From the NCBI GenBank assembly GCA_017420625.1, contig JAFOIR010000291.1, positions 1 through 10,202 on the forward strand: 10,202 nt of DNA, read 5' to 3'. Below the pieces are notes generated by a model. It was given only the letters and a program-made list of their open reading frames with translations. It ran no database searches and had not been told where the DNA came from. This DNA is from Bacillota bacterium (GTDB lineage: Bacteria; Bacillota_A; Clostridia; Lachnospirales; Bianqueaceae). Both the position numbers and the translations under genes were made by a program. Positions 1 through 7,010 of the stretch are shown here, piece after piece; position 1 is the stretch's first letter; every line of letters begins with the position of its first letter.

Positions 1-1
1 G

Positions 2-64
2 CCTATGGATAAAGGATTCCCAGCCAAAGATATGGTTATGCGTTCTATTATTGATGCTACATAG
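2..64 (+). CDS. 3' end of an unidentified ORF, possibly a transposase (partial)
   Basis: An open frame enters from the left edge and stops at TAG 62-64. Its last 20 residues begin PMDKGFPAKD and end RSIIDAT. It is the only plus-strand coding fragment I accept, because a strong terminator hairpin starts one base after its stop codon and nothing else in the window needs a plus-strand terminator. I do not recognise the family from so short a tail. An inverted repeat of insertion-sequence type lies about 80 bases further on, so the C-terminus of a transposase is a reasonable inference, but this is not shown by the residues themselves. Confidence 0.4.
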   Translation, partial: PMDKGFPAKDMVMRSIIDAT

Positions 65-65
65 A

Positions 66-140
66 AAAGACCTTGATGACTGTTTATTTGCAGCGTTCAT
101 TCATTGCTGCTTACAGCTCAAGGTCTTTCTTTGTTTTTAT
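66..140 (+). terminator. Composite intrinsic terminator, plus strand
   Basis: An 11-bp perfect stem pairs AAAGACCTTGA (66-76) with TCAAGGTCTTT (118-128). Two further nested stems lie inside it: CTGT 80-83 with ACAG 113-116, and GCAGC 90-94 with GCTGC 106-110. The T-rich run at 129-140 follows. It sits directly behind the stop codon of the left-edge ORF and would end that transcript. Read from the minus strand the same stem is followed by TTTTCTAT, so it may also stop transcripts leaving the amidohydrolase gene. Confidence 0.8.
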
Positions 141-141
141 C

Positions 142-162
142 GGGCTATTCTGCAACAGCCCC
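142..162. mobile_element. Possible terminal inverted repeat of an insertion sequence
   Basis: GGGCT (142-146) and AGCCC (157-161) form an inverted repeat, and the segment ends in GCAACAGCCCC at 152-162. From memory, ends of this GGGGCTGTTGC type occur in more than one IS family, so I assign none. The position fits an IS right end: partial ORF, terminator, terminal repeat, then resident DNA only 24 bases from the amidohydrolase stop. The other end and any target duplication lie outside the window. The same repeat could instead be a small hairpin at the end of the amidohydrolase transcript. Confidence 0.35.
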
Positions 163-185
163 ATTTCTTTAATCTTTCCAGTTTC

Positions 186-1088
186 CTAGGATAGTTTTAA
201 TATGTTTCGGGCGTTTTCGCCGAGGATCAACTGGATTTCTTCCTGGGTTAATGCAATTTCGGCTGAAAGGGCGTGTTTGCCGTCTGGTCCGCAGTCCCGG
301 ATCCAGTCCAGGGAGACTTTCTGATCGCTCCAGGGGCTGTCGGACCCAAAGATCACATGATCGGCCCCGAAGGCACGCACAAGCCGGACAAAAGCCTCGG
401 GCGAGAGCATTTTTTCTTCCCCCTCTTTCCAGTAACCGTCGGAAAGCGGGGTAAAGCTGTCTGTCGAGAAGGAAGTGTCAATATAACAGCCGGTACCCGG
501 CAGAAGCTCCAGCACGTCTTCCCACTCATGCCAGCCCCCCATATGGGCGAGGATAAAAGGAAACGGACCGATTTCTTCGAGTGCATGGCGGCACATCATG
601 GGTGAACAATGAACGACACCCGGAAAACCAATGTCCAGCCCGGCATGAGTCAGGACAACGAGTCCTAAAGATGCAGCACAGTCCAGGATCCGAAGAAAAC
701 GGATATCGTCAATGTTGACTCCCTGATAGACAGGATGCAGTTTGATGCCGCGGATACCAAGGGAAATCAGACGCTTCAGTTCTTCGCGAAAATGCGGATA
801 GTCCGGATGAATGCAGCCAAAACTCATCAACTGTACATCCTCTGATGATGCTGTCATATAGGTCTCTGTAAGACGGGCAGCGGAATCGTTGATCTTTTCG
901 ACCTGCGCGGGACTGGTCGCCACCGGAGCAATAACGGAAAGATCAATGCCGGCCTTCTCCATAGAGGAGAGAAGAGATTGATTCGAAGCATCGGTAAAGG
1001 CGGCTGCATGAGCCGCCTTTGACAGTTTGTCGATCGCCGCACGAGCGATCCGATCCGGGAAAGTATGGGTATGGATATCAATGATCAT
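186..1088 (-). CDS. Amidohydrolase-2 family metal-dependent hydrolase
   Basis: A 300-residue cytoplasmic TIM-barrel hydrolase of the amidohydrolase-2 family, which includes many decarboxylases and lactone or amide hydrolases. The metal-site pattern is complete: H6 and H8 in DIHTHTF at the N-terminus, the GIKLHP strand near 114-119, H148 in LTHAG, H182 in AHMGG, and D250 in FGSDSPW. Length is normal for the family. The ATG lies 15 bases after the symporter stop with a modest GAGG ahead of it, so it is probably translated from the symporter mRNA. Pairing with a transporter suggests it acts on the imported compound. The substrate cannot be read from the sequence. TatD-type DNase is less likely because the GSDSPW and HMGG contexts are those of the amidohydrolase-2 group. 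Confidence 0.85.
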   Translation of the reverse strand: MIIDIHTHTFPDRIARAAIDKLSKAAHAAAFTDASNQSLLSSMEKAGIDLSVIAPVATSPAQVEKINDSAARLTETYMTASSEDVQLMSFGCIHPDYPHFREELKRLISLGIRGIKLHPVYQGVNIDDIRFLRILDCAASLGLVVLTHAGLDIGFPGVVHCSPMMCRHALEEIGPFPFILAHMGGWHEWEDVLELLPGTGCYIDTSFSTDSFTPLSDGYWKEGEEKMLSPEAFVRLVRAFGADHVIFGSDSPWSDQKVSLDWIRDCGPDGKHALSAEIALTQEEIQLILGENARNILKLS

Positions 1089-1103
1089 ATAGACGCCTCA
1101 GGA

Positions 1104-2651
1104 TCAGTTTTCACCATCGCCCAGCGCTTCTTTCTGCGGAACGAGAACTTTCTCGTTGTAGCAATCGAATGCTTCTTCCACAACCTTCGGATCGGGCTTT
1201 TTAGTAAACAGCGATACGAGAGGAACCAGGATCAGACCGGCGATCATGCAGAACGCACCGGCATTGATCGGAGACTGGAGAAGTTTCGGGAAGCTGGAAC
1301 GAACCAGCATGTTCAGAATCATCACGACAGAAGAGAATACAAAGCTTACCCAGACAGAGGTTTTGGTGGCACCCTTAAAGTACAGGCCATACAGGAACGG
1401 AGCGAGGAATGCGCCGGCCAGTGCGCCCCAGGACACACCCATCAGCTGGGCGATGAAGGTCACGTTGGACTTGTACTGAATGATGGCGATCACAACGGAG
1501 ATAGCTACGAATACCACAATGAGCAGCCGCATGGTGAACACCTGCTTTTTCTCATCCATCTTTTTCACGATATGACCTTTCAGAAGGTCCAGCGTGAGTG
1601 TTGAACTGGAAGTCAGGACCAGAGAGGAAAGAGTCGACATGGAAGCGGAAAGGACCAGGATCACTACGACGGCGATCAGGATATCCGGAAGAGAAGAAAG
1701 CATCGTCGGGATGATGGAGTCGAAACCGCCGGAAGCGATGTCGATCTTGTCAGAGAAAAGACGTCCGAAACCGCCAAGGAAGTAGCAGCCGCCTGCAACG
1801 ACGATTGCAAAGAAAGTGGATACGATGGTACCGGTGGAGATGGATTTCTCACTTTTGATGGCGTAGAATTTCTGAACCATCTGCGGAAGTCCCCAGGTAC
1901 CAAGGGAGGTCAGAAGGATAACGCCCAGAAGACCTAAAGGATCCGGACCGAAGAAGGAAGCGAAGATACCAGGTGTGGTGGTGACGGTTTCATCGGAGAT
2001 GCGAGCCAGACCGTCCAGTGAGGCGAGGAAGCCGCCCTGGCTGTTCAGAACTGCAAGGACGACAGCCACGATACCGAACAGCATGATGATGCCCTGAACG
2101 AAATCGTTGATCGCGGTTGCCATGTAACCGCCGGCAATAACGTAGATACCGGTGAGAACGGCCATAACAATAACGCAGATCGAGTAGTCGATATGGAATG
2201 CCATCTCGAAAAGACGGGAAAGGCCGTTGTAAAGAGAGGCGGTGTAGGGGATCAGGAAGATGAAGGTGATCACGGAGGCAGCAATCTTCAGAGCAGAAGA
2301 ACCATAACGGGCTTCAAAGAACTGAGGCATGGTGGCTGAGTTCAGATGCTGCGTCATGATACGGGTACGGCGGCCGAGGATGACCCAGGCAGCCAGGGAA
2401 CCGAGCAGGGCATTGCCGATGCCGATCCAGGTCGACGCGATACCGAATTTCCATCCGAACTGACCGGCGTAACCGACGAAGATAACGGCTGAGAAATAGG
2501 AGGTTCCGTAAGCGAAGGCCGAAACCCACGGACCGACAGAGCGTCCGCCCAGAACAAAACCGTTGACATCGGTGGAATTCTTGCGGCACCAGAAGCCGAT
2601 GGCAATCATGATGGCGAAGAAGATGATCAGCATAGCAATTTTCAGAAACAT
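1104..2651 (-). CDS. Sodium:solute symporter family transporter (SSS)
   Basis: A 515-residue integral membrane protein of the sodium:solute symporter family, which uses the sodium gradient to import small molecules such as proline, pantothenate, sugars or organic acids. The first membrane helix starts at residue 3. The family's signature area is visible in SAFAYGTSYFSAVIFVGYAG, roughly residues 44-63, and in GGYMATAINDFVQG in the middle. I judge about 12-13 hydrophobic helices through to about residue 485, with a charged C-terminal tail. Length is typical. An AAAGGAG ribosome site lies six bases before the ATG. It is first in a two-gene operon with the amidohydrolase. The substrate is unknown; membership of the PutP/PanF-like part of the family is an impression only. 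Confidence 0.88.
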   Translation of the reverse strand: MFLKIAMLIIFFAIMIAIGFWCRKNSTDVNGFVLGGRSVGPWVSAFAYGTSYFSAVIFVGYAGQFGWKFGIASTWIGIGNALLGSLAAWVILGRRTRIMTQHLNSATMPQFFEARYGSSALKIAASVITFIFLIPYTASLYNGLSRLFEMAFHIDYSICVIVMAVLTGIYVIAGGYMATAINDFVQGIIMLFGIVAVVLAVLNSQGGFLASLDGLARISDETVTTTPGIFASFFGPDPLGLLGVILLTSLGTWGLPQMVQKFYAIKSEKSISTGTIVSTFFAIVVAGGCYFLGGFGRLFSDKIDIASGGFDSIIPTMLSSLPDILIAVVVILVLSASMSTLSSLVLTSSSTLTLDLLKGHIVKKMDEKKQVFTMRLLIVVFVAISVVIAIIQYKSNVTFIAQLMGVSWGALAGAFLAPFLYGLYFKGATKTSVWVSFVFSSVVMILNMLVRSSFPKLLQSPINAGAFCMIAGLILVPLVSLFTKKPDPKVVEEAFDCYNEKVLVPQKEALGDGEN

Positions 2652-2676
2652 AACGTTCTCCTTTCGTGCTTAGACG

Positions 2677-2689
2677 CTTTAACGCGTTA
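2677..2689 (-). promoter_or_regulatory. Candidate operator palindrome downstream of the symporter promoter
   Basis: The bases TAACGCGTTA at 2680-2689 are a perfect 10-bp palindrome. The wider 13-base string CTTTAACGCGTTA recurs exactly, on the opposite strand, upstream of the membrane-protein/yerC promoter. Here it lies 13-26 bases downstream of the -10 box, in the first transcribed bases, where a bound protein would block transcription. The protein that binds it is unknown. Confidence 0.5.
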
Positions 2690-2702
2690 GCTCACTAAAG
2701 CA

Positions 2703-2731
2703 AGAATACCTTATTTGACCCCAAAAAGCAA
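2703..2731 (-). promoter_or_regulatory. SigA-type promoter of the symporter-amidohydrolase operon
   Basis: On the minus strand a -35 box TTGCTT (2726-2731) is separated by exactly 17 bases from a -10 box TATTCT (2703-2708). The start codon follows about 50 bases later. It lies in the only free space between the yerC terminator and the symporter gene. Confidence 0.65.
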
Positions 2732-2770
2732 GAGGAAAATGAAAAAAAGTTTGAATTTTGATGTTTTGGT

Positions 2771-2815
2771 ATAAAAAAGGCAAAAAGTAAGCCGCAGATT
2801 GTGCAATCTGCGGCT
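2771..2815 (-). terminator. Intrinsic terminator after the yerC-like gene
   Basis: An 11-bp perfect stem pairs AGCCGCAGATT with AATCTGCGGCT across a four-base loop (2790-2814 on the plus strand). On the minus strand it is followed by the T-rich stretch TTACTTTTTGCCTTTTTT. It ends the membrane-protein/yerC transcript and separates it from the symporter promoter. Confidence 0.88.
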
Positions 2816-2848
2816 CATTTGATAGTGTAAACGGAGTATTCGAAGGTA

Positions 2849-3139
2849 TTATTTCTCCTGAATGCGTTCGATCGCCATCTCGATTCCGTCGTTTTCGTCT
2901 GTCAACAGACGGCCGACACGACTGATCGTGGCAGTGGAAGCACCGGTTGCCTCGGAAATCTCCTGATAGGTTTGACCCTTCAGAAGGCGGACACCTACGT
3001 CAAAGCGCTGCGAAAGGGAAAGCAGTTCATTGACAGTACAGATATCCTTGAAGAACGAGTAGCACTCCTCCCGGGTTTTAAGGCTTAAAATGGCATCAAA
3101 GTATTGATCCATTGCTTCGGAATGGAGTTTTTTTCTCAT
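2849..3139 (-). CDS. yerC: YerC/YecD-type TrpR-like DNA-binding regulator
   Basis: A 96-residue protein matching the TrpR-superfamily YerC/YecD group of Firmicutes, proteins of about 100 residues related to the Trp repressor. The N-terminal half is helical, with recognisable stretches DQYFDAILSLKT and TVNELLSLSQRFDV. The helix-turn-helix spans about residues 57-79, with QTYQEISEATGAS leading into the recognition helix TATISRVGRLL. An AGGAGG ribosome site sits five bases before the ATG, and the gene lies 16 bases after the membrane-protein stop, so the two are co-transcribed. Its effector is not known from the sequence; binding tryptophan should not be assumed. It is a candidate reader of the shared palindromes at 2680-2689 and 4514-4525. 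Confidence 0.87.
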   Translation of the reverse strand: MRKKLHSEAMDQYFDAILSLKTREECYSFFKDICTVNELLSLSQRFDVGVRLLKGQTYQEISEATGASTATISRVGRLLTDENDGIEMAIERIQEK

Positions 3140-3155
3140 TTTGACCTCCTATGGA

Positions 3156-4439
3156 TTATTGCTGGTCGTTAAAACTCGAAGCCGCCTGATCGGCGATTTC
3201 CTGCGCGTGATCAATTGCCTCGGAAACAGGAGCCTGCGGAACAGAAGGTGCGGGCGGAACCTGCATAGAAGCGGTCGGCTGCTGAGGCTGGAAAGCCTGC
3301 TGCTGATAGGAAGGAGCCTGCGGCTGTTGATACTGCTGATAATTCGGCTGCTGATACTGCTGATACTGCTGATACTGCTGATAGTTCGGCTGCTGATACT
3401 GCTGATACTGCTGATACTGCTGCGGAGCCTGAGGTGCACGGTACTGCGGCTGAGAAGGCTGCTGATAGCCAACCTGAGGAATCTTACTGGTGCTGAAGGA
3501 ACCGGTATTATATGCACCGGTTTCGAAGTTGTAGCTCTGATAGCCAGCTGCACCCTTGGTCTCAGAAAGTGCGGCAAATTCCTGTCTTGCACGGACGAAG
3601 GTCAGTGTCTGGAAAAGCGATGCCAGGAAGGTAACTACTGCGGAAAGAACCGTGATGAGGACAAAGCTGCCGGGAAGGGCCATCAGTGCAGAAGCAGAAA
3701 CCAGGGAACTGACTGTGCTGATTGCAGTGAAGAACAGACCAATGAAGTTGATGACGATGACAAACATCGAAACCTTCTTGGAAGAACGGCTGTAGCGAAG
3801 CACATCCTTGGAAATGCCGTAGATTGCAGCCAATTTGGCATAGTAGATGATCACGAAGACCATGATGACGATAGAGACCAACAGAGCGATGGCTGCGATC
3901 GCCATAGTTCCGGAACTGCTGCCGCTGCCATAGTAACCGGAGAGAGAATTCAGACCAACGAGAGCGATGATTCCGAAGATGATCAGAACCAGAGTCGCAA
4001 TGCACATCAGAACCATAGAGATAATATTCAGGACCTGAAGAATGCTGTAGCCGGCCGTAGAGGACGGAACGGCAGCTTTTTTGGCGGAAACAAAGATCAG
4101 CCACATACCAAGTGCGATCAGGATAGAAGGAATCATCCCGATGATTGTGCCTGCGATAGTAGTTCCGCTGAGCATGGAAGTGATTTGTCCAAACTCATCA
4201 GGAATCGGCACGCCGAACTGACCGGCATACTGCTGAACGAGAGCAATGATCGATCCAGCCATAGATGCGCTGGGGACAAATGCCTGAAGCAGGCTGAATA
4301 CAAGTGTCAGCGTGAAAGCGATCGTTGCGATCAGATAGAAAGTGCTTCCAAAGCTGTTTTTCAGTGCTTCAAGTCCGGGGGTCGAGCTCTGCTGATTCTG
4401 ATTGTAAGCACCCGGATAAGAATTATAATATTGTGACAT
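3156..4439 (-). CDS. Multi-pass membrane protein with Tyr/Gln-rich repeat tail
   Basis: A 427-residue protein that I cannot assign to a named family. A short polar N-terminus rich in Tyr, Asn and Gln (1-30) leads into about six hydrophobic helices near 33-55, 95-118, 133-163, 178-200, 223-250 and 259-281. The remaining 145 residues are polar and low in complexity. Residues 340-372 consist of YQQ triplets interrupted by PNYQQ, then a Pro/Gln-rich part and a small acidic, alanine-containing end. With six helices both termini would lie on the same side, probably the cytoplasm. The start has a strong GGAGGTG ribosome site four bases ahead and its own promoter. It is first in a two-gene operon with the TrpR-like regulator. 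The tail could mediate self-association; that is inference. Confidence 0.75.
   Translation of the reverse strand: MSQYYNSYPGAYNQNQQSSTPGLEALKNSFGSTFYLIATIAFTLTLVFSLLQAFVPSASMAGSIIALVQQYAGQFGVPIPDEFGQITSMLSGTTIAGTIIGMIPSILIALGMWLIFVSAKKAAVPSSTAGYSILQVLNIISMVLMCIATLVLIIFGIIALVGLNSLSGYYGSGSSSGTMAIAAIALLVSIVIMVFVIIYYAKLAAIYGISKDVLRYSRSSKKVSMFVIVINFIGLFFTAISTVSSLVSASALMALPGSFVLITVLSAVVTFLASLFQTLTFVRARQEFAALSETKGAAGYQSYNFETGAYNTGSFSTSKIPQVGYQQPSQPQYRAPQAPQQYQQYQQYQQPNYQQYQQYQQYQQPNYQQYQQPQAPSYQQQAFQPQQPTASMQVPPAPSVPQAPVSEAIDHAQEIADQAASSFNDQQ
3341..3424. repeat. Two 42-bp tandem units inside the membrane-protein gene
   Basis: Two consecutive 42-base units begin AATTCGG at 3341 and AGTTCGG at 3383. 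They differ at one base near the start and at the last few bases. Each is itself built from repeats of the 9-base element CTGCTGATA. On the coding strand they encode YQQ triplets ending in PNYQ. The structure is prone to copy-number change by slippage, and every 9- or 42-base step would keep the reading frame. Confidence 0.85.
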
Positions 4440-4477
4440 GATCCACCTCCCATGGAGTCATAGTGTGATTATTCCCC

Positions 4478-4506
4478 ATTGTATCACGAAGATTTCACTG
4501 ATGCAA
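4478..4506 (-). promoter_or_regulatory. SigA-type promoter of the membrane-protein/yerC operon
   Basis: On the minus strand the -35 box TTGCAT (4501-4506) and -10 box TACAAT (4478-4483) are separated by exactly 17 bases. The start codon is about 40 bases from the -10 box. It lies in the 94-base gap after thrB, so this operon can be expressed separately from thrCB. Confidence 0.72.
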
Positions 4507-4513
4507 GAGCAAA

Positions 4514-4525
4514 TTAACGCGTTAA
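4514..4525 (-). promoter_or_regulatory. Candidate operator palindrome upstream of the membrane-protein promoter
   Basis: TTAACGCGTTAA is a perfect 12-bp palindrome, seven bases upstream of the -35 box and eight bases after the thrB stop codon. The 13-base string CTTTAACGCGTTA is shared exactly with the site downstream of the symporter promoter. A position just upstream of -35 suits an activator or a repressor that contacts polymerase. It has no T-run, so it is not a terminator for thrB. Confidence 0.5.
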
Positions 4526-4533
4526 AGTGTGAA

Positions 4534-5442
4534 TCAATCGGACGAAACGATGTGTGCTCCCTGCATTTCAACATGCAGAGGATAGATTTCCCAGTTTGCC
4601 GTCGTGACAGCAGGCAGTTTTTCTGCCAGTCGGTCTTTCATAGTCGGATCCATCGTAAGACAAAGCAGAGTAGGGCCTGCACCGGAGAGGCAGAAAGCAG
4701 CCCCCATGGTACGGATCAGCGCTTCGATGGGTTCATAATCCTGAATCAGTCCTTTGCGGTAATCCTGGTGGAGCTTGTCTCTCATCGCATTGCGCAGGAG
4801 TTTTTCGCTGCCAAGTTCCAATGCTTTTAAGACCATGGCGCCGTGAGAGATGTTGTAGATCGCATCAGCACGGCTGACATCCTTGGGCAGGACAGCTCTT
4901 GCTTTGGTGGTAGGAAGATCAAAATCCGGAACCATTGCCAGAAACTGCCAGCCGGAGTGCAGCGGGAAGCTGACGGTCATCGGCAGACCGCCGTCGACCA
5001 TGGAAGCAGTGAGTCCTCCGAAGAAGGCAGGCGCCAGGTTGTCCGGATGACCTTCCATTGCATTGGTGATATTGAGAAGACCCTGAGTGGAAAGACGCCT
5101 TCCTAATAGTTCGTTTGCACCCATTGCCCCTGCGACCAACAGGGCGGCAGAAGAACCCAGACCGCGGCAGATCGGAATATGAGCATCGATATGAATATGC
5201 AGATCTCCGATAGGCTCGGACAGAGAATCACATACAGCACTGAAGGCTTCGTAGGCCAGATTGTCCGGTCCGCGGAAAGCTTCATCGCATCCGGTGATCT
5301 GGAAAGAGCCGATCGAATCGACATTCAAAGTCCGGGTGAAGGTGACGTCGGTATACAGACTTAAGGCACAGCCGAAAGCATCAAATCCGGGGCCAAGGTT
5401 GGCGGTGGTGGCAGGAACGCGTATCGTGACTTGATTCATCAT
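4534..5442 (-). CDS. thrB: Homoserine kinase
   Basis: A 302-residue GHMP-family kinase that phosphorylates L-homoserine with ATP, the step before threonine synthase. The N-terminal VPATTANLGPGFDAFG (about 9-24) is typical of homoserine kinase. The ATP-binding GHMP loop is CRGLGSSAA (92-100), and the C-terminal glycine-rich motif LSGAGPT is present. Three consecutive ATG codons (5445, 5442, 5439) follow a GAGGAG ribosome site; the second and third have suitable spacing (five and eight bases), and I use the second. An earlier ATG at 5460 lacks a ribosome site and would lie inside thrC. The start touches the thrC stop, so the genes are translationally coupled. No terminator is evident after the stop. 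Confidence 0.94.
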   Translation of the reverse strand: MMNQVTIRVPATTANLGPGFDAFGCALSLYTDVTFTRTLNVDSIGSFQITGCDEAFRGPDNLAYEAFSAVCDSLSEPIGDLHIHIDAHIPICRGLGSSAALLVAGAMGANELLGRRLSTQGLLNITNAMEGHPDNLAPAFFGGLTASMVDGGLPMTVSFPLHSGWQFLAMVPDFDLPTTKARAVLPKDVSRADAIYNISHGAMVLKALELGSEKLLRNAMRDKLHQDYRKGLIQDYEPIEALIRTMGAAFCLSGAGPTLLCLTMDPTMKDRLAEKLPAVTTANWEIYPLHVEMQGAHIVSSD

Positions 5443-6923
5443 CATAACTCCTCTTTCCATAATACAGATTTCATCTCTTCCCGGGAGATGACGCCGGTAT
5501 GCCGTTCAGGCAGTTTTTTAAGAGAAAGGATCGGTGCGGGAACCGGGATATTGGTGATCGACTGAAGGTGAGCCAATTGCTCAAAAGGATCCTTCGGAAC
5601 TATCTTTCCCAGTGCTTCGAGCACGGTTGACGGGAATTTATAACAAGAAGCGGTCGAAAGAATGACAGTCGGCCGATGATCCTCGGGGATCGCCTCATGG
5701 TATTTCTCAGCGGTATAACAGCCGATTGCAGTATGAGGATCCATCAGATAACCATACTGCTGATAGAAAGTCCGGATCGTTTCCTTTGCATCAAAATCAT
5801 CGGCATAGGTGCTCCAGAAATACCTCGTGAGCTTTTGATGGACATCTTCCGGAATCTCATAGTATCCATTTTCCTTCAGCTGTTTCATATAGCCGGCCGT
5901 GGCCTTGGCTGCCTGATCACTGTCCGGTCCGGACAGCAGATAGAGCAGACGTTCGAGATTGGAGGAGACAAGAATGTCCATGGAGGGAGCTACAGTAAGA
6001 TACAGTTCCCGCCTCCTGTCATAGACTCCGGTCCGGACAAAATCGGTCAGAACATGATTGCGGTTGGCAGCTATCAGGAGTTTACCTACAGGAAGACCAA
6101 GAGCCGCCGCAAGATATCCTGCGAGAATATCACCGAAATTGCCGGTAGGAACAGAAAAGTTGATCTTGTCGCCCATCTTGATCGTACCGGAGTGGAGCAG
6201 ATCGGAATAGGCTTTGAAATAGTACATGACCTGCGGAATCAGTCTTCCGATGTTGATAGAGTTGGCGGAACTTAAGCGGACATGCTGTTTTTCAAGATGA
6301 TCGGCGAGTTCAGCATCGGTGAAAAGAGATTTCACACCGGTCTGAGCATCATCGAAATTGCCCTGGATCCCGTAAACAGAAACATTTTCTCCCTTTTGTG
6401 TCACCATCTGCAGTCTTTGCAGTAATGATACACCGCCGTCGGGATAAAAAACAGTGATCCTGGTGCCTGGAACATCCGCAAAACCGGATAATGCCGCTTT
6501 TCCGGTATCACCGGAAGTCGCTGTGAGAATATGGAGAATCGGCGCATCCGGACGATCTTTGAGGGTTGCGCGCATCAGATGAGGCAGAAGACACAGTGCG
6601 ATGTCCTTGAATGCACAGGTTGGGCCATGGAAGAGTTCAAGAAAATGATAGGGGCCGGCAGCAACGGTGGGAACCAGATCCGGCACATCAAACTTGCCCT
6701 GATAGGCACTTTCCACAAGAGCCGGAATGCCGGGAATATCGGGAAAGAAAGCTTCAAGAATCCTTGCTGACTGCTCCATGGGAGAAAGAGACAGTACTTC
6801 ATCGACATCGAGCCTGGGCAGCTGATCGAAGATAAACAGGCCGCCGTCCGGTGCCAGTCCCTTTAAAACTGCGTCCGAACCGGAGAAGCAGATATCGGGT
6901 CGTCGGGTTGATTGATAAATCAT
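5442..6923 (-). CDS. thrC: Threonine synthase
   Basis: A 493-residue PLP enzyme that converts O-phosphohomoserine to threonine and phosphate in the cytoplasm. The N-terminal APDGGLF motif is present near 24-30. The PLP-binding lysine is K106 in HGPTCAFKDIAL, and the phosphate-binding loop is TSGDTG near 136-141. The length matches the long bacterial form. I chose ATG 6923 because AAAGGA lies seven bases ahead and the protein then opens MIYQSTRR as usual. The frame stays open upstream to 7028, but that stretch contains the promoter and encodes a Cys/Phe-rich extension unlike the family. It is first in a thrC-thrB operon. No long leader, T-box or riboswitch fits in the roughly 40-base 5' untranslated region. 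Confidence 0.95.
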   Translation of the reverse strand: MIYQSTRRPDICFSGSDAVLKGLAPDGGLFIFDQLPRLDVDEVLSLSPMEQSARILEAFFPDIPGIPALVESAYQGKFDVPDLVPTVAAGPYHFLELFHGPTCAFKDIALCLLPHLMRATLKDRPDAPILHILTATSGDTGKAALSGFADVPGTRITVFYPDGGVSLLQRLQMVTQKGENVSVYGIQGNFDDAQTGVKSLFTDAELADHLEKQHVRLSSANSINIGRLIPQVMYYFKAYSDLLHSGTIKMGDKINFSVPTGNFGDILAGYLAAALGLPVGKLLIAANRNHVLTDFVRTGVYDRRRELYLTVAPSMDILVSSNLERLLYLLSGPDSDQAAKATAGYMKQLKENGYYEIPEDVHQKLTRYFWSTYADDFDAKETIRTFYQQYGYLMDPHTAIGCYTAEKYHEAIPEDHRPTVILSTASCYKFPSTVLEALGKIVPKDPFEQLAHLQSITNIPVPAPILSLKKLPERHTGVISREEMKSVLWKEEL

Positions 6924-6939
6924 AAAGTCTTCCTTTGGC

Positions 6940-6951
6940 AAACATATGTTT
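6940..6951. promoter_or_regulatory. Palindrome in the thrC leader
   Basis: AAACATATGTTT is a perfect 12-bp palindrome between the -10 box and the ribosome site of thrC. A second small dyad, GTAT-GA-ATAC, lies next to it at 6955-6964. Either could be an operator for the threonine genes, but AT-rich palindromes of this size arise easily by chance, and no second copy is present in the window. Confidence 0.25.
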
Positions 6952-6969
6952 TTTGTATGAATACACAAC

Positions 6970-6998
6970 AGTATACACGCTTTTGTGCAGGAAAACAA
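6970..6998 (-). promoter_or_regulatory. thrC: SigA-type promoter of thrCB
   Basis: On the minus strand TTGTTT (-35, 6993-6998) and TATACT (-10, 6970-6975) are spaced by exactly 17 bases. They lie downstream of the terminator for the preceding operon and about 46 bases from the thrC start, which gives the threonine genes their own transcription start. Confidence 0.7.
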
Positions 6999-7010
6999 GC
7001 ATAATCTGGG

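Noticed and set aside
3141..4436. Long plus-strand reading frame (431 residues) opposite the membrane-protein gene
   Set aside because: Its Leu/Arg/Ile repeats are the antisense reading of the YQQ repeats, and it has no ribosome site, promoter or recognisable domain. The minus-strand gene has all of these.
4514..4525. Terminator for thrB formed by the palindrome
   Set aside because: The palindrome has no loop and no following T-run, and an identical 13-base sequence lies at another promoter, so an operator is more likely.
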